Origin: Aricia agestis | Taxonomy: Eukaryota > Arthropoda > Insecta > Lepidoptera > Lycaenidae | Direction: 5' to 3' | DNA: 64,000 bases | Assembly (NCBI RefSeq): GCF_905147365.1 | Contig: NC_056422.1 | Coordinates: forward strand, 3,164,501 to 3,228,500 | Shown here: in pieces, positions 56,301-64,000 of the stretch | Numbering within the stretch: position 1 is the first letter of the stretch | How the letters are laid out: every line of letters starts with the position of its first letter | Program-made: the position numbers and the translations under genes | Notes under the pieces: model-generated | Seen by the model: the letters and a program-made list of their open reading frames with translations, nothing else | What the model was told of the DNA's origin: nothing | Databases searched by the model: none

Positions 56301-59300
56301 GACAGTAATTGATTGAAGTAATTGCAGGGGAGTGGCCGCAGCTGTGAGTGGACTAAGGGATACTCGCAGTGGCAGTGTGGGGGCACCACCGCCTATTGCA
56401 CCGAGTCCCAGAGAGAGCCGCTTCTGTGAGTGGACTAAGGGATACTCGCAGTGGCAGTGTGGGGACACCACCGCCTATTGCACCGAGTCCCAGAGAGAGC
56501 CGTGATGCGCATGAAGTTTCTGCACATCGTAAATCCCGTGTGGGCTTTTCTAGGCCACCCCGGGACGACCTAGAAAAGCCTGCATGTTTTGATGGCTCTG
56601 GAAAGACAACCGTTGGCAGAGTTGTGGTGGGTTGACCGTGCCCGTAACTATGCCTAAGCGGGGAGTGGAGCACCATGGGGTTTTAGTGGGTATTTCCTCG
56701 GAGAGTCCCACATATCCGGCCGATGTCCTCAATCCGCCGGGGATGCGCAAAGCATTTCCCCATGTAAAAAAAAGGTTCTTCTTGAATCTCTTCGTAAATT
56801 ACTTAACATACATCGGTTGCTACCGTCGTTGATGTTTGATCTATACTATAGAGGCAATTCATTGATTTCCGCAAAGAACCGAAACTCTTGCCCCGATTTT
56901 GATTTGATCATGCTTTTATTATTTTGTCACATTATAGCGTACGGTCTCAGTGGGATTTTCTTTCATGCAATTCAAACCATTCTACTAAAACAAGTTGTGA
57001 AAGAAATACTTACATCTGCATCAGCAACCAGTTGTATCGAGTAGTTGGGTCCATCGATAACTGGAGTTCTTCCGTTGGGGTCTCTCCAGAAGGCTATGGT
57101 GGGTTTGGGTAGCGCCTCCACTCTGCATTCCAGTATCACGGAGTCACCAGCCGCAGCCATGGTGATCCCTGACGCTTGGATTGTTGGCACATCTAATACA
57201 TAATTTGTGTTTGGTTATCTTTTTGCTTTGAGATAGAAAATATGCTGATTGCAATTAGTACCGTTGCTCGATAGCCAATTAAAAAGTTCAAAACTAAACT
57301 AAAAGCAAACTAAATAATGATACAAACAAATATTTTGTTTTAGTTCTTAATTTGAAACTTTTAAGACGACATATTTTTTAAAGTTTATGCTGCTATTATA
57401 ACAACTAGTCCGCCTTTGAGAACTTTTTGAATACAGTCACTTTGAATGCTTTTCACCTTTCATTTCCCAACATTAAACAATAATATAGTTTTTTTGGTAC
57501 GAAGTCTCGTGTAACAAATTCTATATCCAAAACTTGTTTAAAACTTCTTAAAAATTTGATATAGTTAAACCAGTTTTCTTCCAAAACGGGTTTAACTACA
57601 TCCAATTTTGAGATAACCATTAACCATTGTACATGTTTCTTACGCCAGTATTTCTAGCCGGGTTAGTAACTGAATCAGTGGTAGGCGGGTCTACCACTTT
57701 CCAGAAAAAGTTATTTTGTAACTTATTCGAAATATACGTGGGCGAGCCATGCTTTGGCACGAATGGGCCGGCTCGACCGGATAAATACCACGTTCTCATA
57801 GAAAACCGGCGTGAAACAGCGCTTGCGCTGTGTTTCGCCGAGTGAGTGAGTTTACCGGAGGCCCAATCCCCTACCCCATTCCCTTTTTTCATTTGCCCAT
57901 TATATTTCATAAAAAAAAAAAAAAACTTTTTGAGCTACTGCATAGCTTTCATCGCGGGCTTTGACCGCGGCGAGCGAATCAAGAAACAATAAATCTAACT
58001 CATCGTCTAACGTCGTTTCAGTTTGGCAGGCTTCAGCGCGGTGCGTGCGACTAGACGTATGCATGCAGACTTCCTATTGCTATGCTTTACCGCGGCATTC
58101 CCAAGTGCCACACGTACTTTCATTTTATTAATAATATAAAATTCTTACGTGAAATATTGATCTTCCTCGACGCCTGCATGGGGGTTCCGTAGCCGTTGTC
58201 ACCATAGCATGTGATCTGGTCCATGTCCCGCGTGACGTTGTGAATCACGGTCACCATGTGGCGAGTCACCTCTTGACGGACCAGCCGACCTGGAGAATTG
58301 TTGGGCTTAGTAATTAGTTCCAGTGTTTAGTGTGTACTCGTTGTTAGCACGCAGGTGGTCACTAATCGTAGCGGTTTACCGTTCCATTAGAGTAAGAATG
58401 AGGAGACGAGAGAGTGCACCTGTGTATTGCGCGCGCACTTATGCACTTAAATATTTCCTGCGTATCTGACTTAACGTACATAACCAAGTCACTGAAGCCG
58501 AAAACGGCTAGGTAGATTATATTATGCAGGTGGTAAAGTACTATCAGAAAAGTTGATTCCTAGGTAGATGGGGGACCTACGTAGTTTGGTCGCGTTACGT
58601 CAAACCCAGCCGACAGATCACAATTAACGTGAAATTTACATGATCCGGCCAAATGACTTTGGTCTATCAACTGCCTAGGAATCAATTTCCTCGATGGTAC
58701 ATTTGTACAAGATCGTAAATACTTTATATGTGCTAACAGCTTTAATTACATTGATGTTATGTTCCTAGAGATATATAGAACAGCGTGTGCCTTGATCTTA
58801 GGTTTTTAGGAGCAACAATCTCGAGCTTTCAAACAAAACCGAAATTGGTTTCATCGGTGTGTAAAAATATTATGTGTACGTATACACTCACACAAGCATG
58901 ATCGAACAAGATTTCTATGAGATTAAATTGTCAACATGCGGCACGTGCCGACTGGACGTCAAAAAAATAGTGCTGCTGTTATGTATCACACGTTTCTTTT
59001 TATCACGCAGTGTTACTGATAGTGACATCTCGTTTGCTCAGGCCTTTGTTTCTCTATTCCGCTAGGTATATTAACTTCATGATTACAACGCAGAAAAACG
59101 ACGCGAGCCCTCATTTTGCCCTCACAAGCTCGGCTTTTAGCTAGTTCTAATTTACTTTTATAACATTTAACACTATCTAAATTATCAACTTACCAGAGAT
59201 ATACAGTGATGTAGTTGGTGTAGGGGTGCCCATGGCAATACAGAGTATTGTCATACTGGATCCCTCCACGACTAAGTTCACAGGGTTGACCGTTGGAGGC

Positions 59301-62300
59301 TGCGAAACGAATACCTAAGTGAGTATAGTATTATTATTATTATTTCTTCTGAACCAGTAGTAGTTGTTAGTACCGGAACCGGAGTATTGTATTAATGTTA
59401 GCTTCCTTAAAGTTTTTTCATTAAGATGGAATGCAAAAAAGGAATAAAAATAGAACAAAAAAAGAATGACAACAAAAATACAAATAGTGTCAATGGTGCT
59501 GCAATTTTAGAGCAGCAAAAATAAAAAAAATTCAAATGCATGGTTTTTCAGTAACAATACATGAATTTCATAACAGCCGTTCCTCATGAGAACCCGATGA
59601 TGTATGACATAATATTTTCTTTATTTGTGAAACTTTCATAATATACTATATCGTGCATGGGCGTACCGAGGGGGGGGGGGGGGGGGGGGGGGGGCAGGGG
59701 GGGCAGCTGCCCCTCCCTGGATCATGTTGACGTTCCTACTAAGTATATTATCTAGTACTTTCATCTATAAAAATAACGATTGTTTGCCATTTGTTTGCAA
59801 TACAACTAAAAATTATTAATTTTTTATTCTTTATAAACACCTAGCTTATAAAAAATCTGATTTGCCCCCCCCTGGCCCAGAATCTGCGTAATTTGCCCCC
59901 CCCTGGCCCAGAACCTGGGTAATTTGCCCCCCCCCCCCCCTGGCCCAGAACCTGGGTACGCCCATGATATCGTGTACCGCACATTCATAATCATCATGCA
60001 ACTTCTTCTTCCTTCCTTTTTATATATATACCATTCTCTTCTATTTTAATTCTTACCTCAACAAACGCGGGGTAAGCGGGATCAGTCCAGGCCAGCAGAG
60101 TCTCCGAAGGTAGGGAGTCTCCAGCAACCGTGTGCGCCTTTACCCACACGACATACTGCGTGTTGGGTGTCAGCTTCTCTAAGGTATGTCCAGGGACGGT
60201 CGTTGATATCTTCGTGATGTTCTGTTGTCCGGACTGACTCGGAATCTTAAAGAATAGCCTGGAGGAAAGATCGGGAATAATTATTTTTAAGTTTTTAGTT
60301 TTGTATTTATAGTTTTATAGCTTTATACTTTAAGTTTGTATATATTTGTATATTTTAGATTGTATTTTTAATTGTTTAAATTAATATATGTATCTTTGTT
60401 TATATCCATAATAACCTGATTGAGTTTACCATAAATAAAATAAAAATGATAATTTCCTTCATAAAGTTTTTAGTTTGTTGTTTTAAAACGTCCACAAAAC
60501 AAATGTACTGTCAAAGAAGTTGATTCCTAGGGGGACCTACGTAGTTTGGTCGCGTTACATCAAACCTATCCGACCGGTCACAATAATTGACATGTTCCGA
60601 CCAAACGACTTGGGTCTGTCAATTGCCTAGGAATCAATTTCCTCGATGATACATACTGTTAATGGGGTCAAAAATCGGGGATATTTATTATTCAAAGATT
60701 ACTCCGCCGTTTTTTTTATTTTGTAGTAAGGTTTGTTTCTAAATTAGTCTTTTCGTTATTCTCTAGTCAACGTGGGCAAATCAGCGCGGGTCGGCTACTT
60801 GTAAGTAAATTCTTAATAAAAATCTTCTATATATATAACTCAAAGGTGACTGACTGACATGGTGATCTATCAAAGCACAGCCCAAACCACTGGACCGTTC
60901 GGGCTGAAATTTGGCATGCAGGTAGATATTATGACGTAGGCATCCGCTAAGAAAGGATTTTGATCAATTCTACCCCCAAGGGGTCAAAATAGGGGATGAA
61001 AGTTTGTATATAATAATACTTACTAACGCGAGCGAAGCCGCGGGCAAAAGCTCGTTCTTAATAAAAATAAAGAATAATTTTATTCGCTTTTATATCATTG
61101 AACTCAAACTTTTATTCATCTTTAAATATAAAATAGTTCCCATATTACTTTGCAGCTTTTGAGCAGCGCTTATTTTTCGCTCAGAACCTTTAATGTAATG
61201 AAGTAGAATTCGTAGCGAAAGTTGAATTTCATCCATTTTGGCTGGAGTATTGTGAAGCAATCTTGGATCTAGTTTAGGTTGGGATGTTTTGATATTCTTT
61301 AATCCATTAGCTCTTATTTTGCTGAGATATTTTGTAGCAAACATTGTTGTAATAGAAAAAGATTTTCGATTTGCTCTTATTGCTTTTGCGTTTAACCTAA
61401 GAACGAAAAGTCATTTTAGTCAGTTGATTACGAATAGATTTATTTTCATTAACAAGGTTTCCGAATAAGAATGATCAATCTTTAAGCTAGGGTAAGAACT
61501 TCAAAATTTTTAAAAGATGAAAAGATTTGACAGTATACCCGACACCTGGTTGTTCCGTGCCTGTGAGTTGTGACACATACGAGTACTGTCACATAATACT
61601 CACGTGTAAGTGATCTTCTCGTCGGGCAGCGAGAACTGCGGCGGCTGCCAGCTCAGCGTCAGCCAGGTGGCGGAGTGCGACGACACGGACAGCGAGTGCG
61701 GCGGTGACGGTATACCGGACACCTCCTTGTTCTCTGTGTCTGTGACGAAGTAACAGCTAGATAATGATATATTCGGAATATCTCCGCGTGGTTGAAGACC
61801 AACGCTTAGTACTTGGATTTGGGAGTTATGAAAGCCTTGGGTTTTATACCACAGACCACAGTATGTAGGTATATTTCTTTGTCACGGTCTGCAACTAACT
61901 AGGTTTCTACCTAGGCGGGTTGCAGCAAGTAGGAAATCTTGCGTGAATGAGGATCCTCTACACTCTGATTGTGATTTTTAAAGCGCGCTCTAGAAAGCGC
62001 TTGACGTGGGAGAGCCATGCTTCGGCACGAATGGGCCGGCTCGACCGGAAAAATACCACGGACTCACAGAAAACCGGCGTGAAACAGCGCTTGCGCTGTG
62101 TTTCGCCGAGTGAGTGAGTTTACCAGAGGCCCAATCTCCCTACCCTTTTTCCTTCCCTACCCTCTCCTATTTCCTTCCCTACCCTCCTCTTTTCCCTTCC
62201 CTACCCTCACCTATTACCCTATTCCCTCTTAAAAGGCCGCCAACGCACCTGCAGCACTTCTGATGCTGCGAGTGTCCATGGGCGACGAAAGTTGCTTTCC

Positions 62301-63742
62301 ATCAGGTGACCCATTTGCTCGTTTGCCCCCTTATTTCATTAAAAAATAAAACCCATTAAGCGAGTTGTCACAGCAAGTAAACAGTATTTATACGCCAGTG
62401 AAAAAGATAAGACGTAGCAGCAGATGGACTAAGGAGACTCTCTGATTCGGATTTTTTTGACGCGCTCTAGAATCCCAAGCGAGTTGTCGAAGCGAGTAGA
62501 AAAAGTGCGAGTGAAAAAGTCAATTGGCAAAAAATCTATAGAGGAACTTCTGTCTGCTCCGTGACAGGACTATACACATTACAAAGCTATACTAAATGCT
62601 TACCACCATCAGTTACATTAAGCAGCAGCATGCTGGACGGCACGGAAGAACCGTGCTCGTTCTGCGCCACCACGAACATGTGGTAAGTGCTGTTCACGTC
62701 CAGGCCTTCCAGGCGAGCCATCGTCTCCTTCACTATTTTCTTCTGGAAGGTGAGATTGATTTTAAAATGACAGGTAAATTAAGTAATAATTTACCTGTCA
62801 TTTTAAAATATGGTCCAGGTTAAATATCATTTTAAAAATAATATTATAAAGCTGAAGAGTTTGTTTGTTTGAAGGCACTAATCTCAGGACTTACTGATCC
62901 GAATTTATTTTTCTGTTTTGGATGCTAGGATTTGGATACCTGATTTATCGATTTAGGCTTTTAGCTATAAAAATAAATGGAAGAATCGGGCAAAATTATT
63001 TAACATCTTCTGTAAAATTATGTGTTGATGCATACAAAGTCGCGAGCATGTAACAGCTATTATAAAATATAGGGAAAAACTGAAACCTTCTAGTTTAGCT
63101 GGAATCTTTGTAAAAGACCTACTTTTTAAATCACTGATCTTGAAAACTTTTAAAAGACAAAGAGCGCTATAAATAACGCTTACTACTCTTTGTCAAGCAA
63201 GGGCTCTTATATCTCTATAGTTTAAAAATTCAATACACATAGGTGTGAATAAAATAAAAGACTTCGTTCTTATAAAGAGCAAAAACTGGGGTATATAATT
63301 TGATTCAAAATCCTACCTAGGCGGGATACACATTCACCACCATATTATTATGGAGTAAGAGTCGTTCTAACTAGAGGTTAGGTTAGGTGTAGGTCGTATA
63401 CAGGAAAACTTTCAGCTTTTATAAAATGACAAAAGTCTGGCTGTTGCTGGCCCGCCGTCCTATTGGAGCGTTAAGAGCTATAAGTGTGGCAGTACACGTA
63501 CACATATGCAGCACGATAAATAGAATTAGCCACGCACACAAGTAAAATATTAAAGAAACTTACGTTGTCCAACTGCAAATTATTGTAGGCGTAAGGCAGG
63601 GTGTTGTTGTCAATCTTCTGCCAGTGCACCACGTAGGAGGTGGAGTTGGCGCCGTCCTGTGGTGCGGACCAGTCCAGGAATACCTTGTCATGGGACACCA
63701 CAGCGTGAAGCTCACGTGGAGGACCAGGGAGGAGGCCAGTGC
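47333..63742 (-). CDS. Ig / FN3 / DB-module transmembrane receptor (5' end off window)
   Basis: A single-pass surface protein, probably adhesive or signalling. Exons in gene order: 63742-63564, 62742-62604, 61739-61604, 60258-60057, 59299-59194, 58289-58149, 57192-57014, 55546-55379, 52883-52760, 52434-52233, 51684-51512, 51043-50874, 48847-48764, 47503-47333. All are GT/AG and in phase, giving 723 residues in the window. Numbered from the window edge: FN3 1-107, FN3 112-218, Ig ~219-301, Ig ~302-405 (C...FWRDP...ADEGDYFC), DB module ~410-480 (CIDACSF, CAADGSDHRACC, GVPRNCLELC), FN3 ~490-590, transmembrane 613-635 followed by RHRK, and a tail with FENPSY at 651-656, ending FKRLKP. FxNPxY is a PTB-binding/endocytosis motif. 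The domain mix resembles nematode Ig/FN3/DB proteins (C25G4.10 type). The first Ig domain lacks the core Trp. The first coding exons are missing. Confidence 0.9.
47575..47695. repeat. Perfect 38-bp inverted repeat in last intron
   Basis: Arms 47575-47612 and 47658-47695 (AATTTCAAGCGCCCTGTCAC...) are exact reverse complements. The 45-base spacer holds a second small palindrome around CTAGGTAGG. It lies 72 bases upstream of the last exon of the Ig/FN3/DB gene. Confidence 0.95.
48562..48722. mobile_element. MITE family M, copy 1 (Ig/FN3/DB gene intron)
   Basis: TATCAGAAAAGTAGATTCCT at the left, CTAGGAATCAATTTCCTC at the right. The inside order GGCGGACCTA, GCGTTAAGTCAAACCCATCC and GACGTAGGTCCG is shared with the other three copies. 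Confidence 0.8.
49097..49272. mobile_element. MITE with 22-bp perfect TIRs
   Basis: ATAGTAAAAGGAGGGGAAGT-AA at 49097-49118 is mirrored exactly at 49251-49272. Inside, CACACAACAAAATCTCGGC is mirrored by GCCGAGATTTTGTTGTGTG, so it is a double hairpin. It lies in an intron of the Ig/FN3/DB gene. Confidence 0.85.
50459..50671. mobile_element. MITE with CAGCGGGGC ends
   Basis: CAGCGGGGCTAAAATGGTC at 50459-50477 and its exact reverse complement at 50653-50671. The interior contains AATTGCATTTTGC-type short palindromes. No clear target duplication. The right end is 202 bases from the transmembrane exon. Confidence 0.85.
51340..51486. mobile_element. MITE family M, copy 2 (most diverged)
   Basis: GCAGATGGCGGACCTACGTA, CGTCAAGCCCACTGTCCAGC and ACCAATTTCCTGATGG keep the family order with many changes. 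It ends about 26 bases from the donor of the exon at 51512-51684. Confidence 0.65.
53195..53760 (+). repeat. Repeat Z, longest copy, with inserted repeat X end
   Basis: Starts AGGGTTCCGTACCCAAAGGG. It contains GTCCGTCTATCTGTCTGTCT, two GGGGCTCCCATACA-type blocks, and ends GGAACCCTTCGTGCGCGAGG then CGCAATTGGTCGATT. 53214-53345 is a fragment of repeat X with a TA microsatellite, ending TTTTTTGGAAGTCGG. Confidence 0.7.
53852..54370. mobile_element. 519-bp TIR element with TTA target
   Basis: GGGGGATATTAGATTATCAT at the left is inverted as ATGATAATGTAATACCCCCC at the right, and similarity extends about 30 bases. TTA flanks both sides (53849-53851 and 54371-54373). TTA targets and G-rich ends suggest PIF/Harbinger. 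It has no ORF and is intronic in the Ig/FN3/DB gene. Confidence 0.8.
56310..56775 (+). mobile_element. LINE 3' end with 80-bp tandem duplication
   Basis: 56345-56424 and 56425-56503 are direct copies starting GTGAGTGGACTAAGGGATAC. A GC-rich block follows (TGGGGTTTTAGTGGGTATTT, GAGAGTCCCACATATCCGG, CCGGGGATGCGCAAAGCATT) and ends in poly(A)-GG. The last block matches a 3' end I associate with jockey/R1-like LINEs in moths. No ORF of the element remains. Confidence 0.6.
57735..57925 (+). mobile_element. Family H retroelement, internally deleted copy
   Basis: The head is complete from ACGTGGGCGAGCCATGCTTT to GGCCCAATCCCCTACCCC. It jumps directly to a short TTTGCCCATTATATTTCATA tail with poly(A). 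The pyrimidine run and the GGCCGGCAACGCAC block are absent. Confidence 0.8.
58542..58700. mobile_element. MITE family M, copy 3
   Basis: TATCAGAAAAGTTGATTCCT ... GGGGGACCTACGTAGTTTGG ... CTAGGAATCAATTTCCTCGA. Very close to copy 4. The inverted ends share GATTCCTAGG / CCTAGGAATC. Confidence 0.85.
59656..59966. mobile_element. hAT-like MITE with long G run
   Basis: CATGGGCGTACC at the left and GGGTACGCCCATG at the right, flanked by an exact 8-bp duplication ATATCGTG (59648-59655 and 59967-59974). The interior has an uninterrupted run of about 29 G near the left end. Near the right end are three copies of TTTGCCCCCCCCTGGCCCAG with C runs of different lengths. No transposase. Intronic in the Ig/FN3/DB gene. 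Confidence 0.88.
60508..60652. mobile_element. MITE family M, copy 4
   Basis: TGTCAAAGAAGTTGATTCCT ... GGGGGACCTACGTAGTTTGG ... GCCTAGGAATCAATTTCCTC. It lacks about ten bases after the left CTAG relative to copy 3. Confidence 0.85.
60830..61060 (+). mobile_element. RTE-like LINE 3' end
   Basis: CTCAAAGGTGACTGACTGAC, GGGCTGAAATTTGGCATGCA, and AACGCGAGCGAAGCCGCGGG then CAAAAGCTCGT form a canonical lepidopteran RTE-like 3' region. It is non-coding and intronic. Confidence 0.7.
62004..62349 (+). mobile_element. Family H retroelement, complete copy
   Basis: Head GTGGGAGAGCCATGCTTCGG, long CCTACCCTC/TTCCCTTCC pyrimidine run, AAAAGGCCGCCAACGCACCT, and tail GTTTGCCCCCTTATTTCATT plus A-richness. Intronic, antisense to the Ig/FN3/DB gene. 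Confidence 0.85.
62759..62809. repeat. Perfect 22-bp hairpin next to a 3' splice site
   Basis: Arms 62759-62780 and 62788-62809 (ATTTTAAAATGACAGGTAAA-TT) are exact reverse complements with a 7-base loop. On the gene's strand the hairpin ends 16 bases before the exon starting at 62742, where a branch site and pyrimidine tract would normally be. Confidence 0.95.
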
Positions 63743-64000
63743 CTGAAGAAATACTGACTTTAGGATGCGTTAGATGTGTTGCGTTGCGAGGTATTATTGA
63801 GAATCAACAGAATTGGTTCATTTACCCGACCTCGCTAAGATTTGTTTTTTCACCTTAAAAAATTTAAACATTTCTCGCAAAACATCTCTGGTGGAAACCT
63901 AACCTTCAGGGTTGAACTTGATTTTAATTTCGTGATAATGGACTATCTTTTTCATCTTTGTACGAAAACGAAGGAAAAAAGTCTAGCATCCATGACGGCA

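Noticed and set aside
56274..56750. Overlapping ORFs of 65-107 codons on both strands around 56.3-56.8 kb
   Set aside because: GC-rich LINE 3' UTR with a tandem duplication. No protein motif, and it lies in an intron of the receptor gene.
61090..61344. 84-codon minus-strand ORF between receptor exons
   Set aside because: Flanking exons join in phase 1 and phase 2 without it, and it shows no FN3 or Ig pattern.

Overview
This window is insect nuclear DNA, most likely from a butterfly or moth. Multi-exon genes have GT/AG introns. There are insect-type odorant receptors and a CYP4-clan cytochrome P450. Most of the rest is transposon debris of kinds common in Lepidoptera: RTE-like 3' tails ending in GACAGACAGACA, a short repeat ending in a 'GTTTGCCCCCTTATTTCAT' tail, copia, hAT-like elements and many foldback MITEs. 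The species cannot be read from the sequence.

Layout. 1-22.2 kb holds no host gene I can support. It is a nested transposon landscape: foldback elements, an unclassified ~0.95 kb repeat family, a ~3.1 kb hAT-like insertion that splits a LINE reverse transcriptase, a ~3 kb element with 31-bp inverted ends, and a 5'-truncated LINE with a 638-codon reverse transcriptase ORF. 22.3-26.0 kb (+) is a complete 10-exon CYP4-clan P450 (493 aa predicted). 27.0-40.7 kb is a cluster of three odorant receptor genes, two on + and one on -. All three share one exon design: the first three exons are 112, 196 and 218 nt, with phases 1, 2 and 1. The third intron of the first receptor holds a nearly intact copia element (28495-33072, minus), itself inserted into an older repeat whose empty site survives elsewhere in the window. 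41-47 kb is repeats, including a 21-bp minisatellite and a truncated LINE endonuclease. 47.3-64 kb (-) is the 3' part of a cell-surface receptor gene: 14 exons, 723 residues in the window, order FN3-FN3-Ig-Ig-DB module-FN3-transmembrane-NPSY tail. This architecture resembles the nematode 'Ig-like and fibronectin type III / DB module' proteins. Its 5' end lies beyond the right edge.

How they relate. The P450 and the receptors are neighbours on the same strand, and both families are linked to chemosensing or xenobiotic handling, but nothing here shows a functional link. The Ig/FN3/DB gene is unrelated. The exon structures of the P450, the three receptors and the Ig/FN3/DB gene were worked out by hand from splice sites, phase and family conservation; phases agree throughout. 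The most notable structural observations are the nested copia insertion with its empty site, the decayed partial duplicate of exon 2 in the third receptor gene, the large TIR element with a 52-bp tandem array, four copies of one MITE in the introns of a single gene, and many perfect hairpins, one of them 17 nt from a 3' splice site.
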